Shown one piece after another: positions 16,785 through 25,781 of a DNA stretch of 64,000 nucleotides. The DNA is taken from positions 558,001-622,000 of the forward strand of contig NZ_BMHI01000003.1 of NCBI RefSeq assembly GCF_014640635.1. The letters run 5' to 3'. The notes under the pieces were generated by a model. The model was not told where the DNA came from, made no database searches, and worked only from the letters and a program-made list of their open reading frames with translations. The position numbers and the translations under genes were made by a program. Position 1 is the stretch's first letter. Every line of letters begins with the position of its first letter. This DNA comes from Flexivirga endophytica (GTDB lineage: Bacteria > Actinomycetota > Actinomycetes > Actinomycetales > Dermatophilaceae).

Positions 16785-18824
16785 GTGCGAACCTTCGATC
16801 CCCTCCTGGAACCGTTCGAACTGAAGCACCTGACCTTGCGCAACCGGGTCGTGAGCACGTCCCACGAGCCGGCATACGGTGAGGCCGGTATGCCGACCGA
16901 CCGGTATCGGGCCTACCACGTCGAAAAGGCCCGTGGCGGAGTCGGTTTGACGATGATCGGCGGGTCCGCGGTCGTCGCCCCCGACAGTCCGCCGTCGTTC
17001 GGCAACCTGCTGCTCTACCGCGACGAGATCGTCCCCTGGCTGCGGCGGCTGTCCGACGACGTGCACGCCGAGGGCGCCGCGGTGATGTGCCAGGTCACCC
17101 ACCTGGGCCGGCGGACCAGCAACTACACCGGCGACTGGCTGCCGGTCGTCTACCCGTCGCGCAGTCGGGAGGCGCAGCACCGGGCGTTCCCGAAGGTCGC
17201 CGAGGAATGGGACCTGACCCGGATCATCAGGGCGTATGCCGAGGCCGCCCAGCGTTGTCAGCAAGCGGGGCTGGACGGCATCGAGATCGAGTCCTACTCG
17301 CACCTGTTCGACAGCTTCCTGTCTCCGGCGACCAACGACCGGGACGACGACTACGGTGGCGATCCGGAACGTCGAATGACGTTTCCCCGCAAGGTGATCC
17401 AGGCGATCCGGGAGGCCGTCGGGCCGGACTTCATCGTTGGTCTGCGGATGGCGATGGACGAGGATCTGCCGGACGGACTGCACCTGACGGAGACGGTGGC
17501 CGCGCTGCGCACGCTCGTCACCGACGGCGTCGACTTCCTCAGTGTCATCAAGGGCACGCTGGACAGCGACGCACATCTGGCCAAGACCATCCCGTCGATG
17601 GGCACGCCGTCGGCGCCGTTCCTGGATTTCGCCGGTGAGGTGCGCAAGGCCGTCGACATACCGGTCATGCACGCGGCGCGGATCTCCGACGTGGCGACGG
17701 CCCGGCACGCCATACGGGACGGCCTGCTGGACCTGGTCGGTATGACGCGGGCCCAACTCGCCGACCCCTACCTCGTCGCCAAGATCCGCTCCGGCGACGA
17801 GGACCGCATCCGGCCGTGCGTCGGCGCGAGCTACTGCCTCGACTCCCTCTACGCATCCGGCGACGCCAAGTGCATCCACAACCCGGCCACCGGGCGCGAG
17901 CTGACCATGTCGCACGTCATCGCGCCCAGCCCGAAGTCACGCACCGCGGTCGTCGTCGGCGCCGGCCCGGCCGGACTGGAGGCGGCCCGGGTGCTGGGTG
18001 AGCGCGGCCACCGCGTCGTGGTGTTCGAGGCGGCCGACCGTCCCGGCGGGCAGATTCTGCTGGCAGCGGCGGCCCCGCGGCGCCGCGACCTGACCGGCAT
18101 CGTCGATTGGCGGGTGGCCGAGGCGAAGCACACCGGCGTCGAATTCCGTTACGGCGTCTATGCACAAGCCGAGCAGGTCCTGGCCGAGCAGCCGGACCTG
18201 GTGCTCGTCGCGACGGGCGGCTTGCCGGACCGGTCCTTCCTGCCCGAGGGTCAGGACCTCGTGCTCGACACCTGGGACGTGATGAGCGGCGCGGACCGGC
18301 CGACCGGCGATGTGCTCCTGTATGACGACAACGGCGCCGAGCCGGGCATGGACGCCGCCGAGCTGCTCGCCGTGCACGGAGCGACGGTCGAGATCGCCAC
18401 TCCGGAGCGGACATTGGCCATCGAGGTCGGGAGCATGAACTCCCCGGCATACCTGTCCGCGTTCGCCGAGCACGACGTCCGGACCACCCTGGGATATCGG
18501 CTGACTGCCGTGCGGCCGGGACCGGACGGCAGGCGAATCGCGGTGCTGCACAGCGATTACGCAGAAGTCGACTTGGAACGAACCGTGGACGCCGTCGTCG
18601 TCGAGCACGGCACCAGCCCCAACGACGACCTCTATTTCGACCTGCTGCCGTCCTCCACCAATCTCGGCGAGGTCGACCAGCAGGCGCTGCTGGACGTGCG
18701 ACCGCAGGCGGTGACGACCAACCCGGGCGGCAGCTTCCAACTCTTCCGGATCGGCGACGCCGTCGCCAGCCGCAACATCCACGCCGCCATCTACGACGCA
18801 CTCCGTCTCTGCCAGCCCATCTGA
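16785..18824 (+). CDS. DgcA-like FMN/FAD oxidoreductase (N-methyl amine demethylase type)
   Basis: A 679-residue flavoprotein of the old-yellow-enzyme plus FAD family, the size of DgcA and related dimethylglycine or N-methylproline demethylases. Residues 1-350 form the FMN barrel (TLRNRVVSTSHEPAYG, CQVTHLGRRTSNY). The iron-sulfur region is CVGASYC-x11-C, with Ala where trimethylamine dehydrogenase has its second Cys. The FAD domain starts at AVVVGAGPAGLEAARVLG. It opens an operon with a Rieske oxygenase and reductase. The GTG start is the only initiator fitting the family N terminus. The substrate (dimethylglycine, stachydrine derivative or other) cannot be decided from sequence. Confidence 0.85.
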   Translation: MRTFDPLLEPFELKHLTLRNRVVSTSHEPAYGEAGMPTDRYRAYHVEKARGGVGLTMIGGSAVVAPDSPPSFGNLLLYRDEIVPWLRRLSDDVHAEGAAVMCQVTHLGRRTSNYTGDWLPVVYPSRSREAQHRAFPKVAEEWDLTRIIRAYAEAAQRCQQAGLDGIEIESYSHLFDSFLSPATNDRDDDYGGDPERRMTFPRKVIQAIREAVGPDFIVGLRMAMDEDLPDGLHLTETVAALRTLVTDGVDFLSVIKGTLDSDAHLAKTIPSMGTPSAPFLDFAGEVRKAVDIPVMHAARISDVATARHAIRDGLLDLVGMTRAQLADPYLVAKIRSGDEDRIRPCVGASYCLDSLYASGDAKCIHNPATGRELTMSHVIAPSPKSRTAVVVGAGPAGLEAARVLGERGHRVVVFEAADRPGGQILLAAAAPRRRDLTGIVDWRVAEAKHTGVEFRYGVYAQAEQVLAEQPDLVLVATGGLPDRSFLPEGQDLVLDTWDVMSGADRPTGDVLLYDDNGAEPGMDAAELLAVHGATVEIATPERTLAIEVGSMNSPAYLSAFAEHDVRTTLGYRLTAVRPGPDGRRIAVLHSDYAEVDLERTVDAVVVEHGTSPNDDLYFDLLPSSTNLGEVDQQALLDVRPQAVTTNPGGSFQLFRIGDAVASRNIHAAIYDALRLCQPI

Positions 18825-18857
18825 CCCATCCATCACCGACGCCCCGAGGAGGACCTG

Positions 18858-20129
18858 ATGACGACGATCGCCGAAACACCCGCTGCCACATCGGATCTCG
18901 CTGGTCTGCTCGCGCAGCACCGGGACGGCTGTGCGCTCGAAGCACCGTTCTACACCAGCCGGGACGTCTTCGACGCCGACATCTCGGCGGTCTTCGCCCG
19001 CTGCTGGATCTTCGTTGCCACCGAGGCGGAGATCCGAGAGCCCGGCGACTTCGTGACCCTCGACATCGGCCGCTATTCGGTCATCGTGGTGCGCGGCGAC
19101 GACGGGCAGGTGCGGGCACTGCACAACGTCTGCCGCCATCGCGGCTCGCGAGTGCTGACCGATGCCAGCGGTTCGGTGGGCAACATCGTGTGCGGCTACC
19201 ACCAGTGGACCTACGACACCGACGGCAAACTGCTGCATGCCGGCAGCCAGGCGCCCAGCTTCGACCCGAATTGCTTCGGGCTCAAGCGGATCCATGCCCG
19301 GTCGGTCGGCGGGCTGGTGTTCGTCTGTTTGGCGGAGGAACCCCCGGAGGACTTCGAGGACATGGTGCAGCGGGTGACGCCATACATCACCCCGCACCAG
19401 CTCGAGCGGACCAAGGTGGCCGCCCAGGAGGACCTGATCGAGACCGGCAACTGGAAGCTGGTGATGGAGAACAACCGGGAGTGCTACCACTGCGAGAACG
19501 GCCACCCGGAGCTGGTGTGCACCTTCTTCCCCACCTGGGGATACAGCGATCTGGACCAGATCCCCGAGCGACTGCTGCCCGCGCACGCGCGGTATCTGCG
19601 GTCCCAGGCGGAGCTGGAGCGCGCCTGCCGGGAGCGTGACATGCCCTATGCCGAGATCGAGGAGATCAGCGGTCGCGTCTCGGCGTTCCGCATCCAGCGG
19701 GAGCCGCTGGACGGCGCCGGTGAGTCCTACACCCGCGATGGCTCCTCGGCGAGCCGCAAGCTCCTGGCCGACTTCGACACCCCGCGACTGGGCCGAATGT
19801 CCCTGCACCACCAACCGAATTCGTGGTTCCACCTGCTCGCCGATCATGCAGTCACCTTCACAGTGCTGCCCCTCGCGCCGGACCGGACCCTGGTGCGGAC
19901 CACGTGGCTGGTGCACGAGGACGCCGTCGAAGGAGTCGACTACGACCTGGCGACGCTGACCGACGTGTGGCATCAGACCAACGCACAGGACGGAATCTTC
20001 GTCAGCCGCGCGCAGGCCGGCGTGTCCAGCCCGGCATACGAACCAGGACCCTATGCACCGAACGAATATCAGGTCGCCGGGTTCGTGACCTGGTACCTCG
20101 AGCGTATGACGGAGGCGTTGACCCGATGA
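18858..20129 (+). CDS. gbcA: Rieske oxygenase alpha subunit, glycine betaine monooxygenase type
   Basis: A 423-residue ring-hydroxylase-type oxygenase. The Rieske cluster is bound by C92, H94, C112 and H115 (CRHRGS, CGYHQW). The mononuclear iron site has H211 and H216 in ENNRECYHCENGHPEL, a sequence typical of the GbcA branch that removes a methyl group from betaines as formaldehyde. The start follows a perfect GAGGAGG. It sits between the DgcA-like gene and the reductase, with which it overlaps (ATGA). Carnitine or stachydrine oxygenases are close relatives, so the substrate is not certain. Confidence 0.88.
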   Translation: MTTIAETPAATSDLAGLLAQHRDGCALEAPFYTSRDVFDADISAVFARCWIFVATEAEIREPGDFVTLDIGRYSVIVVRGDDGQVRALHNVCRHRGSRVLTDASGSVGNIVCGYHQWTYDTDGKLLHAGSQAPSFDPNCFGLKRIHARSVGGLVFVCLAEEPPEDFEDMVQRVTPYITPHQLERTKVAAQEDLIETGNWKLVMENNRECYHCENGHPELVCTFFPTWGYSDLDQIPERLLPAHARYLRSQAELERACRERDMPYAEIEEISGRVSAFRIQREPLDGAGESYTRDGSSASRKLLADFDTPRLGRMSLHHQPNSWFHLLADHAVTFTVLPLAPDRTLVRTTWLVHEDAVEGVDYDLATLTDVWHQTNAQDGIFVSRAQAGVSSPAYEPGPYAPNEYQVAGFVTWYLERMTEALTR

Positions 20130-21193
20130 CCGAGATCCTGACCAGACCGGACGCGTTCACTGCACCCGCCGGCAGCCTCGACGAAGCGCTGACCTGCGTC
20201 GGCGTGCTGGACGTGACGCATGACGTCAAGACGTTCCTGCTGGCACCGCAGGGGCCGGTGCCGAGGTTCGACGCGGGCCAATATCTCACGTTCACAATGG
20301 AAGTCGGCGGCGAGACGCTGCAACGGTGCTACACGATCAGTGCTGCACCGACGCGGCCGGGGCCGCTGGCGATCACGGTCAAACGCGTGCCCGGCGGGCC
20401 CGTCTCCAACTGGCTGCACGACCACTTCGGTCCCGGTGACACGATCTGGGCGACCGGACCGCACGGCGACTTCAGCCACACCCGGCACCCCGCAGGAAAG
20501 TACCTCTTCCTGTCCGCCGGCAGCGGCATCACCCCGGCGATGTCGATGACGCGCACACTGCATGACTCGCGAGCCGCCGATGTTGTCTTCGTGCACAGCG
20601 CGCGCGCCCCGCAGGACATCATCTTCCGCGACGAGCTCGACGCGATGGCAGGCATCGGCTCGGTCACCGTCTCGGTGATCTGCGAGGCGGACTCGCCGAC
20701 GGAGATCTGGCAGGGCCCGACCGGCCGCCTCGGACTGCGCAACCTGCTCGCCGTGCCGGACCTGCATGATCGGGAGGTGTTCACCTGCGGCCCAACGGGA
20801 TACATGGCCGCGACCAGGCAGCTCCTCGAGCAGGCGGGCATCGATCCGGCCCGTTGCCACGAGGAGCTCTACGACCTCGCGGCCCGCGGTGCCGCTCCCT
20901 CGACCGTGGACGAGTCGGACCTGTCGAGCACCCGGTATGCCGTGCAGTTGCAGCGCACCGGTCGGAGTCTGGACTGCGCCGACAACGAGACCCTGCTGCA
21001 CGCCGCCCAGCGCGCCGGCCTCAACCCGCCGAGCATGTGCTCCGAAGGCATGTGCGGCACCTGTCGGATGACGTTGCTCGCCGGCGAGGTCGACATGCAG
21101 CACCAGGGCGGCATCCGGCAACGCGACATCGATCAGGGCGGCATCCTGATCTGCTGCTCGAAGCCGACGGGTGACGTCGTGCTCGACGCGTGA
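20126..21193 (+). CDS. gbcB: Rieske oxygenase reductase with C-terminal 2Fe-2S ferredoxin domain
   Basis: A 355-residue reductase with three parts: an FAD domain (RCYTISAAPT), an NAD(P) domain (FLSAGSGITPAMSM, FTCGPTGYM) and a C-terminal plant-type ferredoxin with ligands in CSEGMCGTC and a distal Cys in ILICCSKP. This order (FAD, NAD, 2Fe-2S) is that of GbcB and CntB, which pass electrons from NAD(P)H to the oxygenase. The ATG overlaps the oxygenase stop. It is the last gene of the operon. Confidence 0.9.
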   Translation: MTEILTRPDAFTAPAGSLDEALTCVGVLDVTHDVKTFLLAPQGPVPRFDAGQYLTFTMEVGGETLQRCYTISAAPTRPGPLAITVKRVPGGPVSNWLHDHFGPGDTIWATGPHGDFSHTRHPAGKYLFLSAGSGITPAMSMTRTLHDSRAADVVFVHSARAPQDIIFRDELDAMAGIGSVTVSVICEADSPTEIWQGPTGRLGLRNLLAVPDLHDREVFTCGPTGYMAATRQLLEQAGIDPARCHEELYDLAARGAAPSTVDESDLSSTRYAVQLQRTGRSLDCADNETLLHAAQRAGLNPPSMCSEGMCGTCRMTLLAGEVDMQHQGGIRQRDIDQGGILICCSKPTGDVVLDA

Positions 21194-21212
21194 CCAGCGC
21201 GAATACGCTGAC

Positions 21213-21226
21213 TGACTCACTAGTCA
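21213..21226. promoter_or_regulatory. TGACT-N4-AGTCA operator upstream of TetR gene
   Basis: TGACT at 21213-21217 and AGTCA at 21222-21226 are separated by CACT. A second, outer symmetry (GCTGACT/AGTCAGC, 21207-21228) overlaps it. The site lies 14 bases before the TetR start. The same 5-4-5 pattern recurs after the gene. Confidence 0.75.
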
Positions 21227-21240
21227 GCTAGGGTGCTCCG

Positions 21241-21819
21241 ATGGCACCCGGCACGCACGCTCCAGGCCCGAGAGCTGGGCGCGCCCAGCAGGTCAAGGAT
21301 CAGATCCTCGCGGTCTCCGCGACCCACTTCCGGCGCTACGGATACGACCGGACCTCCCTCGCCGAGGTCGGCGGTGAGCTCGGTCTCACGCGCGGCGCGG
21401 TGCTCTATCACTTCCGGTCGAAGCAACAGCTGATCGCCGAACTCCTGCGGCCATTCACGACCGGTTTGGAGGACGCGCTCGACGAGTTCGAGGCGCATCC
21501 TCCTGCGCCCGAGGCCGTGATCGACGCGGTGCTCGGCCTGTTGATCGAGACCAGATCGGCCGTGGACCTGCTCGCCCGTGACATCGCCTCACGGCACGCA
21601 TTGGACTTGGACGCGTGGTTCACCTCCACTGTGATCCGGATCGTCCGGTTGCTGGCGCCGGGCAGCGACCACGACCTGGCCGCCGAAGTGCGCGGCTACG
21701 CAGTCCTCGGCTGCCTGATCCGACCACTCGCCCAACTGGACGGTCCGGTCGATCCAGTTGCCCGGCAGGCCATTCGCGATGCCGCCCTGGGCGCCCTCGG
21801 TCGATCGCGCCGCCGCTGA
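21241..21819 (+). CDS. TetR-family transcriptional regulator
   Basis: A 192-residue TetR protein. The helix-turn-helix is at residues 25-65 (TSLAEVGGELGLTRGAVLYHF). The ligand domain has no recognisable motif. Matching operators lie directly upstream and 75 bases downstream of the gene, the second one in front of a small conserved ORF. This implies autoregulation and control of that neighbour. ATG 21241 is 47 bases after the reductase stop. The operator in that gap suggests its own promoter. Confidence 0.92.
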   Translation: MAPGTHAPGPRAGRAQQVKDQILAVSATHFRRYGYDRTSLAEVGGELGLTRGAVLYHFRSKQQLIAELLRPFTTGLEDALDEFEAHPPAPEAVIDAVLGLLIETRSAVDLLARDIASRHALDLDAWFTSTVIRIVRLLAPGSDHDLAAEVRGYAVLGCLIRPLAQLDGPVDPVARQAIRDAALGALGRSRRR

Positions 21820-21893
21820 GCCGGGCGTCTGCCACCGCTCGCTGCTGAGCGCTCCAGGCGGGTATTGACGACTAGATCGCGCCGGAGTTGAAT

Positions 21894-21907
21894 TGACTTG
21901 CGAGTCA
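21894..21907. promoter_or_regulatory. Second TGACT-N4-AGTCA operator
   Basis: TGACT at 21894-21898 and AGTCA at 21903-21907 are separated by TGCG. Arms and spacing match the site at 21213, and the site lies 36 bases before the start of the 95-residue gene at 21943. Confidence 0.72.
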
Positions 21908-21942
21908 GTCAGCTGCAAGCTCGCGCCGGAGGTGAGCCGGAC

Positions 21943-22230
21943 ATGACCATGAACGACGACGAGTTGGTCGGTCTTCCGAGCCAACTCCATCGCGCGCGCT
22001 GGTGGCTGCAGGTCCTCTTCACGGAAGGCATCGAGCTTCAGGAGCGGCTGCTCCTGCTGAACCGCCCCTGGGAGGAAGACCTGCTGCACTGGTCCGCGAC
22101 GGGAGACCTGCACGGCTCGCAACCGCCGCCGTTGTCCGGGCAACACAGCGTCACAGGCACCGGTTGGTGCCCGAGGTCAGGCGGCACGTCACCGTTGACT
22201 CTCTCAGCTCCTCCGCATCACCGGCGGTAG
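21943..22230 (+). CDS. Small conserved actinobacterial protein, function unknown
   Basis: A 95-residue protein. The first 60 residues have a distinctive Trp/Leu-rich pattern (RARWWLQVLF, ELQERLLLLNRPWEEDLLHW). The tail is Gly/Pro/Ser-rich with a Cys (GTGWCPRSGG). I recall similar small unnamed proteins in Streptomyces but cannot attach a function. ATG follows GGAGGTGAG. An operator matching the one before the TetR gene lies just upstream, so it is probably that regulator's target. Its end overlaps the convergent NamZ gene by 13 bases. Confidence 0.7.
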   Translation: MTMNDDELVGLPSQLHRARWWLQVLFTEGIELQERLLLLNRPWEEDLLHWSATGDLHGSQPPPLSGQHSVTGTGWCPRSGGTSPLTLSAPPHHRR

Positions 22231-23525
22231 AGCAGGTACTGCCGCCGCGTCCGGTCGAACGCCTTCAGGTCCGGCTGCCAGGCAGCCACGATCTGCGCTG
22301 CGGTGTCGCCTGCGGTGAACATCTTCAGGAACCGGTCCGATCCGGTCAGCAGGTTGATCCAGCGACCGGCGTCGCCGCGCCAGTCGAAGTCGTCATACAG
22401 GTCCCGCAGCGTGGTCATCATCGTGGTGGCGGTGCGGATCGCGTCGACCCTGCTCGCGTCGGTGATGTGCACCTGCACGCCGCCGCAGACCTTGCCGGCG
22501 TTCTTGGAGAACGTCGGGTTGAAGTAGGCCTCGCGAAACTCCACACCCGGCAACTTTTCGCCTGAAAGGCGCTGTGCCCACTTGTAATCGACGTATGGCG
22601 CACCGATCAACTCGAATGGCCGGGTGGTGCCGCGGCCCTCGGACAGGTTGGTCGCCTCGAACATGCACAGCCCGGGATAGAGCAGCGCGGTGTCGGTCGT
22701 GGGCATGTTCGGCGACGGCATGATCCACGGGGCGCCGGTGTCGGCATACAGCTCACTCGGCGACCAGCCCTCGACCTGCACCACGTCGAGCTGCTCGACC
22801 GATCGGCCGGCGACGGTCGGCATGAACTCGCCGTTGAAGAAGCGGGCGAGCTCACCGACTGTCATCCCGTGCTGCTGGGCAATCTTGTCCAGGCCGACAC
22901 CGGAGGTGAAGCCGTCCTTGAGGACTGGGCCTTTTGCCTCTCCGCCAACCGGATTCGGCCTGTCAAGCACGATGAACCGCTTGCCCGTCTTCGCTGCGGC
23001 GGCCATCGCGTTGTACATCGTCCAGATGTAGGTATAGAAGCGCGCGCCGACGTCCTGTATGTCGAAAACGATCGTGTCGACCTTCGCCGTCTCGTAGTAC
23101 TTGGCGAATTTGTCGATATTCGCGCCATACGCGTCATAGACGGTGACTCCGGTGCGCTCGTCGACATATGTCTCCTCGGACTCACCGGCCTGGGCGGTGC
23201 CACGGAAGCCGTGCTCCGGTCCGAAGACGCCACCGATCTCGACCTTGCCCGACTCGGCCATCACGTCGACGATGCTGCGCAGCCCGTCACGGATGACGCC
23301 CGTCGGGTTGGTGATGACGCCGATCCGCTGACCGGAGAACACCTTCCAGCCGTCAGCCGCCGCCACATCGGCACCACAACGGAACCTGTGGCCAGGACGG
23401 CTCGATGCCGCATTCGCCCGCTCGGCGCCGCCGAGTGACAGCGCGCCGACCCCACTGATCGCCGCCGCACCGAGCAGGCCGCGCCGCCCGATCCGCTTGT
23501 TCGTGAAATCGCTGGTGTTCTCCAT
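22218..23525 (-). CDS. namZ: NamZ-type exo-beta-N-acetylmuramidase (DUF1343), Tat-exported
   Basis: A 435-residue exported protein. The twin-arginine signal is RIGRRGLLGAAAISG. The DUF1343 domain covers nearly all the rest, with GVITNPTGV, GVFGPEHGFRG, FDIQDVGARFYTYIW and VLDRPNPVGG. Members of this family (GH171) release terminal MurNAc from peptidoglycan fragments, feeding cell-wall recycling. The start is taken at the Met just before the Tat motif; a longer frame upstream adds no recognisable sequence. It is single on its strand. Confidence 0.9.
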   Translation of the reverse strand: MENTSDFTNKRIGRRGLLGAAAISGVGALSLGGAERANAASSRPGHRFRCGADVAAADGWKVFSGQRIGVITNPTGVIRDGLRSIVDVMAESGKVEIGGVFGPEHGFRGTAQAGESEETYVDERTGVTVYDAYGANIDKFAKYYETAKVDTIVFDIQDVGARFYTYIWTMYNAMAAAAKTGKRFIVLDRPNPVGGEAKGPVLKDGFTSGVGLDKIAQQHGMTVGELARFFNGEFMPTVAGRSVEQLDVVQVEGWSPSELYADTGAPWIMPSPNMPTTDTALLYPGLCMFEATNLSEGRGTTRPFELIGAPYVDYKWAQRLSGEKLPGVEFREAYFNPTFSKNAGKVCGGVQVHITDASRVDAIRTATTMMTTLRDLYDDFDWRGDAGRWINLLTGSDRFLKMFTAGDTAAQIVAAWQPDLKAFDRTRRQYLLYRR

Positions 23526-23700
23526 CGTCCGAGCCTGCCGCACTCGAGCCGCGCACGGGCCGGTTCCGACAAAAATTTTCAGCAAATCGCAAGACGACGG
23601 TAATGAGCCGTCGAATGGTCGGGCGATCTCGATGCTGCTACGCCTTCATCTCCCATACATTCCCCGGTTGCTACCCATGGAGTGTGCGAAGGGAGGATTC

Positions 23701-25701
23701 ATGTCCGAGCTCGATCGCCGTGGCTTCCTCGCAGGGGTCGGCGCGGCGGGCCTGACGGCGTTGACCGCCGGCGCCGTCGCGATCGAGGCCGACGACCCTG
23801 ATGGCACTGCACGGACCGGTACGATCCGGGACGTCAAGCACATCGTGCTGCTGATGCAGGAGAACCGCAGTTTCGACCACTACTACGGCACGCTCCGAGG
23901 GGTCCGGGGCTTCTCCGACCGCAGTACCCTGGAGCTCCCGAGTGGCGCATCGGTCTTCGCGCAACCGCATGGGCGGACGCACCAGTACCCCTTCGCGCAG
24001 GACGTCGGCTACTCCAGCAACGAGGTCGAGCACCAGCGCGGCCTGCCGCACGAGTGGGACAGCCAGCACGCCGCGTGGGACCACGGCCGGCTCGACGACT
24101 GGGTCCGCGCCAAGGGCGTCGACTGCATGGGTCATCTCACCCGGGCCGATCACCCGTTCCACTTCGCCCTCGCAGACCACTACACGATCTGCGACGCCTA
24201 CCACGCGTCGGTGCTGAGCTCGACCGGGCCGAACCGCACCTACTTCTTCAGCGGAACCTTCGACCCGGCCAGGAAGTATGTCGCTCACCCGCCATACACC
24301 GGCGCCGACGCGATCGGCCACCGACTGCCCTGGCAGACGTATGCCGAGGCACTCCAGGCCGCCGGGATCAGCTGGCGGGTCTATCAGGGCAGCGACAACT
24401 TCGACGACAACGCGCTGCAGTATTTCGCCAACTTCGAGGACGCTCATCCGGACTCGCCGCTCGCCCGGAGCGGTCTGCAGCGCGTCCCGTCCAAGAACGG
24501 TTCGATCGCCGACGGCATCGTCGCCGCAGTCGCGTCCGACGTCAGCGCAGGCCGGCTGCCGCAGGTCTCCTGGATCGTGACCGACAAGGTCAACTCCGAG
24601 CACCCGGACGGACCGACTGCCAACGGAGAGAGGCTGATCCACGGCCTGATGCACGCGCTCAACACCGACCCGAAGGTGTTCGACTCCAGCGTGCTCTTCA
24701 TCAACTACGACGAGAACGACGGCTACTTCGACCACGTCCCGCCACCGACGCCAGCTGCTGGGACCGCCGACGAGTTCTTCGACGGGCAGGCCGTCGGACT
24801 CGGCTTCCGCGTCCCGATGACGATCATTTCCCCTTGGACACGAGGGGGTTTCGTCGATTCGGAAGTCTTCGACCACACCTCAGTCCTGCGCTTCCTGGAG
24901 ACGTGGTCGACCGCAATTGGCAAGCCCGCGAGGTGCCGCAACATCAGCGCCTGGCGCCGCGAGGTGTGCGGCGACCTCACCTCCGCGTTCGACTTCGCCT
25001 GGCCGATCTTCGGCATGCCGGCACTGCCCACACCGCCGGCCACACAGCTGTCGGCCGCGGGCGGCACGAAGATCCGACCGACCACCAACACAATGCCGCA
25101 CCAGGAGCCGGGCACCAGACGGGCACGGGCGCTGCCCTACCAACCGAACGCGTGGGTCAGCGGCTGGCATCGTGCTCACAGCACGGTCAGGATGGAGTTG
25201 AGTATGGCGAACATCGGTGCCACCGCTACGTCTTCGGCACATTTCGCGGTCTACCCGGGCGCTAGCCGGGCGCCCGCGCAGGTCACCGTGGCGCCTGGCA
25301 CGACCACCACCGACACGTTCGAGGTTGCGCACGGCAGCCACTACGACGTCACGGTCATCGGCCCGAACCGCTTCCTCCGCCGGATGACCGGTGACGCCCG
25401 CGGCCAGGGTCATGGCCTCGAAGTGGCCACCCGATTCGCCGGTGCGCCCGAGAAGCTGTGGCTCGACCTGGTGAACGACACCGCTCACGCCGTCACCATC
25501 ACCGTCACGTCGAACAACTACCGCACCGACGGGCCCTGGTCCTATCGCCTTGCCGCCGGAGCCAGAGCAAGCCAAGGGTTCAATGTCGTTGCCCACCAGC
25601 ACGGTTGGTATGACTTCACGGTCACCTGCTCGGCGGACAGCTCGTGGTCCCGACGGGTCGTCGGCCACCTCGAGACCGGGCGGCCCAGCATCACTGGTTG
25701 A
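23701..25701 (+). CDS. Phosphocholine-type phospholipase C, Tat-exported
   Basis: A 666-residue secreted enzyme. The Tat signal is DRRGFLAGVGAAG. The phosphoesterase domain begins VKHIVLLMQENRSFDHYYGT, the start of non-haemolytic phospholipase C enzymes, and continues to about residue 430. Two C-terminal beta domains (DUF756 type) follow from about residue 500 to the end (FAVYPGASRAP, LWLDLVNDTAH). It hydrolyses phosphatidylcholine or sphingomyelin outside the cell and releases phosphocholine. ATG 23701 follows GGGAGGA. The betaine operon 3 kb away could use the choline, an inferred link. Confidence 0.92.
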   Translation: MSELDRRGFLAGVGAAGLTALTAGAVAIEADDPDGTARTGTIRDVKHIVLLMQENRSFDHYYGTLRGVRGFSDRSTLELPSGASVFAQPHGRTHQYPFAQDVGYSSNEVEHQRGLPHEWDSQHAAWDHGRLDDWVRAKGVDCMGHLTRADHPFHFALADHYTICDAYHASVLSSTGPNRTYFFSGTFDPARKYVAHPPYTGADAIGHRLPWQTYAEALQAAGISWRVYQGSDNFDDNALQYFANFEDAHPDSPLARSGLQRVPSKNGSIADGIVAAVASDVSAGRLPQVSWIVTDKVNSEHPDGPTANGERLIHGLMHALNTDPKVFDSSVLFINYDENDGYFDHVPPPTPAAGTADEFFDGQAVGLGFRVPMTIISPWTRGGFVDSEVFDHTSVLRFLETWSTAIGKPARCRNISAWRREVCGDLTSAFDFAWPIFGMPALPTPPATQLSAAGGTKIRPTTNTMPHQEPGTRRARALPYQPNAWVSGWHRAHSTVRMELSMANIGATATSSAHFAVYPGASRAPAQVTVAPGTTTTDTFEVAHGSHYDVTVIGPNRFLRRMTGDARGQGHGLEVATRFAGAPEKLWLDLVNDTAHAVTITVTSNNYRTDGPWSYRLAAGARASQGFNVVAHQHGWYDFTVTCSADSSWSRRVVGHLETGRPSITG

Positions 25702-25781
25702 GCGATGCGTAAGAACGCGACGTCTCCGCGATGTCACCTTGCGCGGGCCATCCTGAACGCCTCGCGACTAGGGTCGATGAC

